From Variovorax boronicumulans (GTDB lineage: Bacteria > Pseudomonadota > Gammaproteobacteria > Burkholderiales > Burkholderiaceae_C), in NCBI RefSeq assembly GCF_019352895.1, contig NZ_JAAAFX010000004.1, forward strand, positions 1,170,714 through 1,234,713: a stretch of 64,000 bases of DNA, given 5' to 3'. The notes under the pieces are model-generated. The model searched no databases, was not told where the DNA came from, and saw only the letters and a list, made by a program, of their open reading frames with translations. The translations under genes were made by a program, and so were the position numbers. This document shows positions 42,354 through 50,101 of this stretch, in pieces. How positions within the stretch are numbered: position 1 is the first letter of the stretch; each line of letters starts with the position of its first letter.

Positions 42354-43547
42354 TCAAAGCCGGACCCGAATCGGACGATCGAGTTTCACGCTGACGCGAT
42401 CCGTATAGATCATGAAGTCCCCCCCTTGGGCGTATTGAAAACGCCAGTCCCGGTAGTCCTTGTTCGTCACGGGATACAGCACGGCATCCTTTTCATGCAC
42501 GCTGCCGTCCACTATCGGATAGTCGAGCCAGCCCGATCCTCCTGCCAATTGATGTGCGGGCACCACCGCTACATGGCTGGGACTCCAATGCCCAAGATAC
42601 TGATCGTCGGAGAACTCATAGGGATCGCGCACGTATACAGAGATATGCGTTACCACGACCTCAGGTCTCGGATGGTCGAAGTAGGCGTACTGAACGGCGG
42701 CATTGAACGCGCCCAAGGCACCAGTGAGGTCATCGGGCACGCCATTCGCCTTGGCCGATCGATCGAGGAATTCGCCGATCCGCTGCGCCCAGGTTGCGTT
42801 GACCGGCTGGAACTGGAACTGGAATTTTTGATGAAACGCCAGGAAATCAGAATTGGCTACATTCCATGCAACGATATCCTGGCGAGCCCGATAGGGCATC
42901 AACTTGCGTCGCAAGATCTCGAGTGCTGCGGGCGTCCACAAATGCGCATTGACAAGTTCATCGAATTCCTTTTTTGCGCGCGCGAACGATAGAACCCACT
43001 CCATCTTGACCGTCGTCGAATCGACCATGGCCTGCGCATATCGCGCCCCGCTTTGATCGATCTCATCCATGAGGTCCTGCGAGGATCTTGAATAGTTCGC
43101 CTGCCCTGCAAACCACCGCTCCTGCAGCTTCGCCGCTATCGGCATGCCGACCTTGCGCATGGCCTTGGGCACATCCTGGATGTCGAAGGGTGGAACGGGT
43201 TTGCGTGCCGGGGGAGGCGGTGGCGCCGGGGGCAGGAGTGGTGCGGGTGGCGGCGCCGGACTGCGCACCCAATCAGAAAAGCGAGACACCGCATCGGCGG
43301 TCGCGAATGCCATGTTCAGCAGGTTCACGAGCCGGTCTTCCGACGTCAGCTTCTTTCTGGCAGGCACCGTTTTATTCGCCCGCGGTGGAACCTCCTTGGG
43401 CCGCGCATGTGCAACGCGCGGTGCGGGCCGCGCGGAAGACAGCTTCACATCCGCGAGATCGCAGACTTCGCATTCACGCACGGTCCAGCGCCGCAAGAAG
43501 TTGCTGGACTTGAGGTACGTGAGTTTTCCTTCGATGGCTTTGGCCAT
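42354..43547 (-). CDS. DUF6402-type protein, candidate secreted effector
   Basis: 397 residues. Residues 1-115 are unlike the rest: basic, with a Cys pair near 27 (ECEVCDL) and a long proline run at about 98-115 (PPPAPLLPPAPPPPP). From about 120, FDIQDVPKAMRKVGMPIAAK, LQERWFAGQANYS, VPDDLTGALGAFNAA, DDQYLGHWSPSHVAVVP and the end NKDYRDWRFQYAQGGDFMIY match my memory of the DUF6402 family, often found with type VI secretion loci. No T6SS or PAAR/VgrG gene is in the window. AGGGAG lies seven bases before the ATG. GC is lower than in neighbours, which suggests transfer. A toxin role is inference. Confidence 0.65.
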   Translation of the reverse strand: MAKAIEGKLTYLKSSNFLRRWTVRECEVCDLADVKLSSARPAPRVAHARPKEVPPRANKTVPARKKLTSEDRLVNLLNMAFATADAVSRFSDWVRSPAPPPAPLLPPAPPPPPARKPVPPFDIQDVPKAMRKVGMPIAAKLQERWFAGQANYSRSSQDLMDEIDQSGARYAQAMVDSTTVKMEWVLSFARAKKEFDELVNAHLWTPAALEILRRKLMPYRARQDIVAWNVANSDFLAFHQKFQFQFQPVNATWAQRIGEFLDRSAKANGVPDDLTGALGAFNAAVQYAYFDHPRPEVVVTHISVYVRDPYEFSDDQYLGHWSPSHVAVVPAHQLAGGSGWLDYPIVDGSVHEKDAVLYPVTNKDYRDWRFQYAQGGDFMIYTDRVSVKLDRPIRVRL

Positions 43548-43613
43548 TCATGTACTCCCTGGAAAAAACGCGCGGTCATTTTGCGCGTCTCTTCGAGGCA
43601 GCACCAGCCCCGT

Positions 43614-44525
43614 TCACTCCAGCCGGTAGAGCCGCACCGCGTTGTCGTGCAGCAGCGCACGCCGCTCGTGTGCGGGCCGGTCGGCAATGGCGGCCACGAA
43701 GCCCGCGAGGATCGTGCCGTAGCCGGCCACCAGGCTGTCGACCGGGAAATTGCTCGCGAACAGGCTGCGGCTCGCGCCGAAGATCGCGATCGCGTCGCGG
43801 ATCACCGGCAGGTTGTCGGCCTGCGTCCAGGGCTTGCCGCGCTGGCCCAGCCCCGAGATCTTGATCGCGGTGTTGGGCTGCGCGGCCAGCGCCTCCAGCG
43901 CGCGGCGCCAGCGCGCGAGCCCGGCCGGGCTGCGGTCGGCGGGCAGGCCCGTGTGGTTGAGGATCAGCAAGGTCTGCGGAAAATCACGCGCCAGGTCCGC
44001 CGCCTGGTCGAGGTTCCACCAGGGCGCCTGCAGGTCGAAGGACAGGCCATGCGGCTGCAGCAGCGCATAGCCGCGGCGCCAGCGCGCGTCGTCCATCGAA
44101 CCCGCGAGGCCGCGCTGCGCGACATCGGCCGAAGCCGCCGTCACCGGCTTGTGCCGGATGCCGCGCACCAGCGGGAAGGCGGCCTGCGCGGCCAGCAGCG
44201 CGGGCGCGTCGCCATGGTCGAGCGCCACGTGCGCGACCAGCGCGGTGGGCCGGCCGTGGGTTTGCGCGAGCTGCGTGAGCCAGCGTGTCTCGGCCACCGG
44301 GTCGGTCCGGTCCCACTCGGCCTCGATGTGCACCGTGCCCGCGGGCGCATGGCCGCGCGTGTCGCGCGCCAGGTCCTCGGGCAGGTAGTTGCGCTGGAGC
44401 GCCGAATAGTCGCCGTAGCGGAAGTTCGGCACCGTCTCGCCCTGCAGCCAGGGATAGGGGTTGGCGCCCAGGTCCCAGAAGTGCTGGTGCGCGTCGATGA
44501 AGGGTTCGTCGAACTCGAAATCCAT
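43614..44525 (-). CDS. COG3618 amidohydrolase (lactonase-like) A
   Basis: 303 residues, TIM-barrel hydrolase of the amidohydrolase_2 group that includes 2-pyrone-4,6-dicarboxylate lactonase and sugar lactonases. The HxH metal or active-site motif is DAHQHFWDLGANPYPWLQG (11-29); HIEAEWDR, HKPVTAASAD, LNHTGLPADR and a final SNFPVDSL follow. No signal peptide. It follows the Bug receptor gene (16-base gap) in the leftward operon. A paralogue at 51091 sits in the rightward operon. Substrate unknown. Confidence 0.9.
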   Translation of the reverse strand: MDFEFDEPFIDAHQHFWDLGANPYPWLQGETVPNFRYGDYSALQRNYLPEDLARDTRGHAPAGTVHIEAEWDRTDPVAETRWLTQLAQTHGRPTALVAHVALDHGDAPALLAAQAAFPLVRGIRHKPVTAASADVAQRGLAGSMDDARWRRGYALLQPHGLSFDLQAPWWNLDQAADLARDFPQTLLILNHTGLPADRSPAGLARWRRALEALAAQPNTAIKISGLGQRGKPWTQADNLPVIRDAIAIFGASRSLFASNFPVDSLVAGYGTILAGFVAAIADRPAHERRALLHDNAVRLYRLE

Positions 44526-44541
44526 CGCCGGATTCTCGCGC

Positions 44542-45534
44542 TCAGCCCGCGAGCTTGAGCTTGCCCGCCAGCTCCTTGAAGAAGGCGCTCTCCCGGGTCA
44601 TCACGGCCTCGAGCGTCGCGTCGTCGGCGTAGGTGTCGGTGCTGAAGTGCAGCTTGGTCAGCGCGTCGATCCAGACCGGCTCCTTGACCGCCTTGGCGGT
44701 CGCGGCCTTGAGCACGGCCATCACCTCGTCGGGCGTGTTGCGCGGCGCCGAGAGGCCGCGCCAGATGCCGATCGACAGGTCGATGTTGCGCTCCTTGAGC
44801 GTGGGGATGGTCTCGAAGCCGTCGGCCACGCGCTTGTCGGCCATCACGGCCAGCGCCTTGAGCTTGCCGGCCGCCACGTAGCTCGACACCTCGGCCGTGC
44901 TGACCGTCACCGCCTCGATGTGGCCGCCCAGCAGCGCCAGCACCGCGGGCGCGCCGCCGGGGTAGGGGATGTGGTTGAACTTCGCGCCGGTCTTCTCGCC
45001 CAGCGCCGCGGCCGCCATGTGCCAGGTCGAGCCATGGCCGGCGTTGCCCACGCGGATGTTCGCGTCGGCCTTGCGCGCGGCGTCGAGGAACTGCTCCAGC
45101 GTGGTCCAGGGCGCATCGGCGCGCACCACCACCGCGGCCGGGTCGGCGTTCAGGCGCGCGATCGGGCGCAGGTCCTTGTACGAGAACTTGGCCAGGCCCA
45201 GGTGGTTGAGGAAGGTGAGTTCGGTCGACGAGAGCACGATCTTGTAGCCGTCGGGCTTGGCGTTGACCACGTCGCCCAGGCCCAGCACGCCGCTGGCGCC
45301 GGGGCGGTTGACCACCACCAGCGGCTGCGGCAGGAACTTGGCGACCGCGGCACCGAAGGAGCGGCCGACCACGTCGGCGCCGCCGCCCGCCTGCCAAGGC
45401 ACGACCAGCTCGATCGGCTTGCTCGGGTAGGCGCCGGGCTGGGCCCAGGCGGGCACGGCCAGCGTGGCGCCGAGCATCAGGGCCGCGCGCAGGCCGTGGC
45501 GGCGCGCGGGGTCGAAGGATTGTTCTGTCGTCAT
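44542..45534 (-). CDS. Bug (TctC) family periplasmic receptor A
   Basis: 330 residues. Signal peptide about 12-32 (GLRAALMLGATLAVPAWAQP). The mature protein starts YPSKPIELVVPWQAGGGADV, with VVVNRPGASGVLGLGDVVNA and PYPGGAPAVLALLGGHIEAVT. It closely resembles the receptor at 55106 (shared ARLNADPA, DAPWTTLEQF, VRVGNAG/IRVGNAG), so the two are paralogues within the island. Ligands of Bug proteins are usually carboxylates; the fixed PIELVVP-QAGGGAD loop suggests the two share a ligand class. No TctA/TctB nearby. Confidence 0.92.
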   Translation of the reverse strand: MTTEQSFDPARRHGLRAALMLGATLAVPAWAQPGAYPSKPIELVVPWQAGGGADVVGRSFGAAVAKFLPQPLVVVNRPGASGVLGLGDVVNAKPDGYKIVLSSTELTFLNHLGLAKFSYKDLRPIARLNADPAAVVVRADAPWTTLEQFLDAARKADANIRVGNAGHGSTWHMAAAALGEKTGAKFNHIPYPGGAPAVLALLGGHIEAVTVSTAEVSSYVAAGKLKALAVMADKRVADGFETIPTLKERNIDLSIGIWRGLSAPRNTPDEVMAVLKAATAKAVKEPVWIDALTKLHFSTDTYADDATLEAVMTRESAFFKELAGKLKLAG

Positions 45535-45564
45535 GTCGTGTCTCCGTTCCTTGTTCGTCTCGCT

Positions 45565-46788
45565 TCAGCTGGCGGCCGCGGCTCCGACCTTGGCCGGGCC
45601 GAAGGCGCCGGCCTGGCGCAATGCGTCGATGCGCTCTGCCGACAGGCCGATCTCGCCCAGCACCTGCTCGGTGTGCTGGCCCAGCAGCGGCGCGGGATGG
45701 CGCACCTGCTGCGGCGTGCCGCTGAGTTTGACCGGGAAGCCCAGCGCGCGGGTCTTGCCTTCGACCGGATGGTCGATGGTGAGCACCATGTCGCGCGCCA
45801 CGGCCTGTTCGCTGTTCAGCGCCTCGGCATAGTCGTAGATCGGGCCCGCGGGCACGCCGGCGGCGAGCAGCGCGGCGACCCATTCGTCGGCGGTGCCGCG
45901 CGCGAACTCGGCCTCGATCTCGGCGATCAGCACCTCGCGGTTGCGGATGCGCAGCACGTTGTCGGTGAAGCGCGCATCCTGCACCAGGTCGTCGCGCCCG
46001 ATCACGCCGCACAGCGCCTTCCAGAGTTTCTGGTTGGCCGCGCCGATGACGAAGGGGCGGTCGGACGCGCGCACCGCCTGGTAGGGCGCGCTCATGCGGT
46101 TGGCGCTGCCGATGGGCACCGGCACCTCGCCCGTGCCCCAGTACTCGGCCGATTCCCACACCGACAGACTCAGCGCGGTCTCGAACAGCGAGGCGTCGAT
46201 GAACTGGCCCTCGCCGGTGATGCCGCGGCCGATGATCGCGCTCAGGATGCCGTAGGCCGCGAACAAGCCCGCGCCCAGGTCGGCCAGCGGCACGCTCGAC
46301 TTGACGGGCGGCTGGCCCGCATGGCCCATCACGCTCATCACGCCGGTCATGGCCTGCGCGATCAGGTCGAGGCCGGGGCGGCGCGACCAGGGGCCGGTCT
46401 GGCCGAAGCCCGAGATGCTGGCGTAGACCAGCCGCGGGTTGATCTCGCGCAGGGTGGCGTAGTCGATCTTGAGCCGCGCGACCACACCGGGGCGGTTGTT
46501 CTCGACCAGCACGTCGGCCTCTTTCACCAGCGCGTAGAAGGCTTCGAGGCCGGCCGGGCTCTTGAGGTCGATCTCGACGCTGCGCTTGTTGCGGTTGAGC
46601 GCCAGGAAGCCGCCGCTGTCCTCGCCCTTGAGGCGGAAGCCCATCGACTTGCGGGTCTGGTCGCCGATGCCCGGCGTCTCGACCTTGATGACGTCCGCGC
46701 CCATGTCGCCGAGCAGCATGCAGCAGAAAGGGCCGGCCATGATCTGGCTGACGTCCAGGACCTTGATGCGGGAAAGAGGAAGGGTCAC
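45565..46788 (-). CDS. CaiB/BaiF family CoA-transferase (type III)
   Basis: 407 residues. Moves CoA between carboxylates, as in formyl-CoA:oxalate or succinyl-CoA:carboxylate transfers. GTG start 46788 with GGAG six bases upstream gives VTLPLSRIKVLDVSQIMAGP. CaiB features: GDMGADVIKVETPGIGD, LALNRNKRSVEIDLKSPAG, LVENNRPGVVARLKIDY (catalytic Asp expected just after), and SISGFGQTGPWSRRPGLDLI. It overlaps nothing; the crotonase gene is 38 bases upstream. In the island it would activate the hydroxy- or keto-acid produced by the dehydrogenases. Confidence 0.93.
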   Translation of the reverse strand: MTLPLSRIKVLDVSQIMAGPFCCMLLGDMGADVIKVETPGIGDQTRKSMGFRLKGEDSGGFLALNRNKRSVEIDLKSPAGLEAFYALVKEADVLVENNRPGVVARLKIDYATLREINPRLVYASISGFGQTGPWSRRPGLDLIAQAMTGVMSVMGHAGQPPVKSSVPLADLGAGLFAAYGILSAIIGRGITGEGQFIDASLFETALSLSVWESAEYWGTGEVPVPIGSANRMSAPYQAVRASDRPFVIGAANQKLWKALCGVIGRDDLVQDARFTDNVLRIRNREVLIAEIEAEFARGTADEWVAALLAAGVPAGPIYDYAEALNSEQAVARDMVLTIDHPVEGKTRALGFPVKLSGTPQQVRHPAPLLGQHTEQVLGEIGLSAERIDALRQAGAFGPAKVGAAAAS

Positions 46789-46826
46789 GCGATGCTCCGT
46801 GGGAATGTCGGGGGGATCAGGCGCAC

Positions 46827-47606
46827 TCAGCGGCCCGTGAAGACCGGCTTGGTCTTGGCGAGGAAGGCCTGGAAGCCGATGCGGAAGTCCTCGGTGTCGA
46901 AGCAGGCGTAGGCCTCGTCGGCCTCGGCGGCCGTCAGCGGCTGCGGTTGCGCCAGCCGGCGCACGAACTGCTTGTGCCAGCGCGCCACCAGCGGCGCGCC
47001 GTTGGCGATGCGGCGCGCGGTGGCCTGGCCCTGCGCCAGCACCTCGGCGTCGTCGACCACGCGGTTGACCAGGCGCTTCTCGAAGGCCTCCTTGGCGTCG
47101 AACACCCGGCCCTCGAGCACGATCTCGAGCGCGGTCGCGCTGCCCACCAGGTCGACCAGGCCGCCCAGCTCGCCGTACGACATCACCAGGCCCAGCTTGT
47201 TGACCGGCACGCCGAAGCGGCTCGACGTGCCGCAGATGCGCATGTCGCAGACCGAGGCGATCTCCAGCCCGCCGCCCACGCAGGCGCCCTCGATCACGGC
47301 CAGCGTCGGGTGCTTGCTGTGCGCGATGGCCTGCATCGCGGCATGCGTGACCTTGGCGTAGTCGCCGGCCTGGGCCGCGCTGGAGCGCAGGCGGGTGAAC
47401 TCCTCGATGTCGGCGCCGGCCGAGAAGGCCTTGCCGCCGGCGCCGCGCAGCACGATGCAGCGCAGTTCGTCGTCGGCCGACAGCTCGGCGAAGGCGTCGG
47501 TCAGGCCCTGCCACATGCCCAGGTCCATGGCATTCATCTTGTCGGGCTTGTTGAGGATGACGGTGGCGATGCGCTCGTCGCGCTCGATGAGGATGAGCGG
47601 GGTCAT
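46827..47606 (-). CDS. Crotonase (enoyl-CoA hydratase/isomerase) family enzyme
   Basis: 259 residues. Crotonase fold: the CoA-oxyanion holes are GKAFSAGADIEEF (about 60) and EGACVGGGLEIASVCDM (about 104-120). The first catalytic Glu of hydratases is present in GGGLEIA. The place of the second Glu (FGxPE in hydratases) reads FGVPVNKLG, i.e. Val, so a plain hydratase role is doubtful; isomerase, hydrolase, lyase or decarboxylase activity is possible. ATG 47606; the frame is open 62 codons upstream through the promoter region and is not used. First gene of the leftward operon. Confidence 0.9.
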   Translation of the reverse strand: MTPLILIERDERIATVILNKPDKMNAMDLGMWQGLTDAFAELSADDELRCIVLRGAGGKAFSAGADIEEFTRLRSSAAQAGDYAKVTHAAMQAIAHSKHPTLAVIEGACVGGGLEIASVCDMRICGTSSRFGVPVNKLGLVMSYGELGGLVDLVGSATALEIVLEGRVFDAKEAFEKRLVNRVVDDAEVLAQGQATARRIANGAPLVARWHKQFVRRLAQPQPLTAAEADEAYACFDTEDFRIGFQAFLAKTKPVFTGR

Positions 47607-47679
47607 GTCGGGGCGTCTCTTTCGTGTGGTGCGCCGCGCCTTCTTCGGCGGCGTGGGATGAGGGGTGTGAACGGCCCGA

Positions 47680-47708
47680 AGTCTAGGAATGGCACGCCCT
47701 GCCGACAA
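47680..47708 (-). promoter_or_regulatory. Sigma-70 promoter B of the shared set (crotonase operon)
   Basis: TTGTCG (47708-47703), 17 bases, TAGACT (47685-47680) on the minus strand; 73 bases upstream of the ATG. It is preceded by AAAAAAA (CGAAAAAAACT). Same spacing and -10 as the promoters at 40352, 57043 and 47804. Confidence 0.65.
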
Positions 47709-47733
47709 ACGAAAAAAACTGGGCCGGTCTTCA

Positions 47734-47744
47734 AGAAAAACTCG
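47734..47744. promoter_or_regulatory. Shared 11-mer AGAAAAACTCG, site 2
   Basis: Exact copy (plus strand) of the 11-mer at 40382-40392. It lies between the two divergent promoters of the island, 26 bases from the leftward -35. Candidate LysR operator half. Confidence 0.5.
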
Positions 47745-47803
47745 CGTCGCTCCCAGCGCATGGCTTGTGAATTTTTCTCGGTCGGGCTTCAAGTTATTCC
47801 ACG

Positions 47804-47832
47804 TTGCCCCGCCGGCGCCCCCTTCCTAGACT
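47804..47832 (+). promoter_or_regulatory. Sigma-70 promoter D of the shared set (dehydrogenase-TRAP operon)
   Basis: TTGCCC (47804-47809), 17 bases, TAGACT (47827-47832); 82 bases upstream of ATG 47915. Same layout as the three minus-strand promoters of the set. Confidence 0.65.
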
Positions 47833-47914
47833 CGCGGCCCACGACGGCAGAGCGCCCAGCCGAGGCCGCCGTCGACGAGACAACACCCGATTTCGCAGCC
47901 CGACCGGAGACCGC

Positions 47915-49051
47915 ATGGCCCTCATCCACTACATCACCCAGATCCAGATCGACTTCGGCGCCGTCAAGCTGCTCGCGCAGGAATGCGAGCGCATCGGCAT
48001 CCGCCGGCCGCTGGTGGTCACCGACGCCGGCGTGCGCGCCGCGGGCGTGCTCGACCGCGTGACCGCGCAGCTGGGCGGCCTGCCCTTCGTGGTGTTCGAC
48101 GGCACGCCCTCGAACCCCACCGAGCGGGCGATGCGCGCCGCGGTGGCGATGTACGTGGAGAACCAGTGCGACGGCATCGTCGCGGTCGGCGGCGGTTCGC
48201 CGATCGACCTGGCCAAGGGCGTGGCGGTGTGCGCCACGCACGAAGGCCCGCTCAAGTCCTTCGCGGCCATCGAAGGCGGCGCGGCGCGCATCACCGCCGC
48301 CACCGCGCCGGTGATCGCCGTGCCCACCACGGCCGGCACCGGCAGCGAAGTCGGCCGCGGCGCGGTGCTGATCCTCGATGACGGCCGTAAGGTCGGTGTG
48401 CTCTCGCCCCACCTGGTGCCGCGCGTCGCGCTGTGCGACCCCGAACTCACGCTGGGCCTGCCGCCGCTGCTCACCGCCGCCACCGGCATGGACGCGATCG
48501 CCCACTGCATGGAGACCTTCATGGCGCCGGCCTTCAACCCGCCGGCCGACGGCATCGCGCTCGACGGCCTGCGCCGCGGCTGGCTGCACATCGAGACCGC
48601 CACCTCGACGCCCGGCGACCGCGCGGCCCGGCTGCACATGATGAGCGCCTCGATGCAGGGCGCGCTGGCCTTCCAGAAGGGCCTGGGCTGCGTTCACAGC
48701 CTGAGCCATTCGATGGGCGGCCTGAGCCCGCGGCTGCACCACGGCACGCTCAACGCGATCCTGCTGCCGGCCGTGATCCGCTTCAACGCCGAGGCCCCGT
48801 CGATGCAGCAGGAGCAGCGGCTCGCGCGCATGGCGCAGGCCATGGGCCTGGGCAGCGCCGACGAGGTGGCGCCCGCCGTGGACGCGATGAACCGCCGGCT
48901 CGGCCTGCCCACCGGCCTGGCCGCGCTCGACGTGTCGCCCGAGCTCTTCCCGCGCGTGATCGAGGGCGCGCTCAAGGACCACTGCCACAAGACCAACCCG
49001 CGCGAGGCCAGCCCCGCCGACTACCAGGCGATGTTGATGGACTCGCTCTGA
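47915..49051 (+). CDS. Iron-containing alcohol dehydrogenase
   Basis: 378 residues. Group III (iron) ADH: NAD-binding GGGSPIDLAKGVAV (about 96-109), TTAGTGSEVGRGAVL, and metal ligands Asp and His in TGMDAIAHCMETF, then His in CVHSLSHSMGG and LHHGTLNA. The full metal site is retained, so an alcohol or hydroxy-acid dehydrogenase activity such as those of 4-hydroxybutyrate or 1,3-propanediol dehydrogenases is expected. ATG 47915 has GGAGA five bases away. First gene of the rightward operon, controlled from promoter D. The exact substrate is unknown. Confidence 0.92.
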   Translation: MALIHYITQIQIDFGAVKLLAQECERIGIRRPLVVTDAGVRAAGVLDRVTAQLGGLPFVVFDGTPSNPTERAMRAAVAMYVENQCDGIVAVGGGSPIDLAKGVAVCATHEGPLKSFAAIEGGAARITAATAPVIAVPTTAGTGSEVGRGAVLILDDGRKVGVLSPHLVPRVALCDPELTLGLPPLLTAATGMDAIAHCMETFMAPAFNPPADGIALDGLRRGWLHIETATSTPGDRAARLHMMSASMQGALAFQKGLGCVHSLSHSMGGLSPRLHHGTLNAILLPAVIRFNAEAPSMQQEQRLARMAQAMGLGSADEVAPAVDAMNRRLGLPTGLAALDVSPELFPRVIEGALKDHCHKTNPREASPADYQAMLMDSL

Positions 49052-49098
49052 GCCCCTTCGACAGCGGCCTTTCCAAAGAAAAAACCGGAGACAAAGAC

Positions 49099-50064
49099 AT
49101 GCAAAGACGCCACTTCCTCGCCACCACCCTCGCCGCCTGCAGCGTGCCGCTGGTGCACGCGCAATCGCCGCTGCCGAGCGGCCCGATCCGCATCGTGGTG
49201 GGCTTCCCGCCCGGCGGCGGCACCGACGTGATGGCGCGCGTGATGGCGCAAAAGCTGTCGGTGATGTGGGGCACGCCGGTCACCGTCGAGAACAAGACCG
49301 GCGCGGGCGGCGTGATCGCGGCCGAGTACGTGGCCAAGCAGCCCGGCGACGGCACCACGCTACTGATGACCAACATCAGCAACCACGCGATCGCGCCCGC
49401 GCTCTACCCCACGCTGTCCTATGTGGTGGAGCGCGACTTCACGCCCATCGTGCTGGTGGGCATCACGCCCAACCTGCTGATCTGCAACACCAGCCAGCCG
49501 GCGCGCACGCTCAAGGACGTGGTCGCGCTGTGCCGCGCCCAGCCCGGCGCGATCACCTTCGGCTCCTCGGGCGCGGGCGCCTCGCAGCACCTGGCGACCG
49601 AGCTGTTCAAGCTGCGCGCCAAGGTCGATGCGCTGCACGTGCCCTACCGCGGCTCGGCGCCGATGCTGACCGACCTGATCGGCGGCCAGATCAACTACAG
49701 CTTCGAGACCATGACCTCGGCCACGCCGCACGTGGCCAGCGGCAAGCTGCTGGCCATCGCGCAGACCCGGCCGCAGCGCTCGAAGGCCCAGCCCAACGTG
49801 CCGACCGTGGCCGAGCTGGGCTACCCGGGCTTCGACGCCAGCACCTGGTACGGCCTGGCCGGCCCGGCGCGCATGGCGCCGGCCATGGTGCAGCGCATGA
49901 ACGAGGACTTCAACAAGGTGCTCTCGATGCCCGACGTGGCCGAGAAGCTGGCCAGCTACGGCGCCGAGGACGGCGGCGGCTCGGCCGCGAAATTCGTCGA
50001 CTTCATCGCGGTTGAGAAGGAGAAATGGGCCAAGGTGGTCAAGGACGCCAAGGTCACGGTCTGA
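49099..50064 (+). CDS. Bug (TctC) family periplasmic receptor B
   Basis: 321 residues. A short leader (QRRHFLATTLAACSVPLVHA, Tat- or Sec-like with Arg-Arg) is cleaved after VHA. The mature protein begins SGPIRIVVGFPPGGGTDVMA, with VENKTGAGGVIAAEYVAK. It is a different Bug subgroup from the 44542 and 55106 receptors (FPPGGGTD instead of QAGGGAD). The 47-base gap after the ADH gene contains CCGGAGACAAAGACATG, a good ribosome site. As with the other receptors, no tripartite tricarboxylate membrane subunits are present, but a TRAP system follows directly. Confidence 0.92.
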   Translation: MQRRHFLATTLAACSVPLVHAQSPLPSGPIRIVVGFPPGGGTDVMARVMAQKLSVMWGTPVTVENKTGAGGVIAAEYVAKQPGDGTTLLMTNISNHAIAPALYPTLSYVVERDFTPIVLVGITPNLLICNTSQPARTLKDVVALCRAQPGAITFGSSGAGASQHLATELFKLRAKVDALHVPYRGSAPMLTDLIGGQINYSFETMTSATPHVASGKLLAIAQTRPQRSKAQPNVPTVAELGYPGFDASTWYGLAGPARMAPAMVQRMNEDFNKVLSMPDVAEKLASYGAEDGGGSAAKFVDFIAVEKEKWAKVVKDAKVTV

Positions 50065-50101
50065 GCCGCATCGCGGCAGCCATCCACCACAGGAGACAAG
50101 C

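Larger units (their letters stand above)
47607..47914. promoter_or_regulatory. Divergent control region of the catabolic island
   Basis: About 308 bases between the leftward crotonase operon and the rightward dehydrogenase-TRAP operon. It carries two divergent promoters, one 11-mer AGAAAAACTCG (47734-47744), a near copy (47768-47778), and A/T-rich stretches. No gene is visible. Confidence 0.7.

Noticed and set aside
41962..43547. Prophage remnant
   Set aside because: The lower GC is suggestive, but there is no integrase, capsid, tail or att-like repeat, so an acquired small effector module is the more modest reading.
44461..46911. An 816-codon plus-strand frame opposite the leftward catabolic operon
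   Set aside because: Antisense frame over Bug receptor and CoA-transferase genes, with Arg/Gln/Gly-rich sequence typical of shadows.
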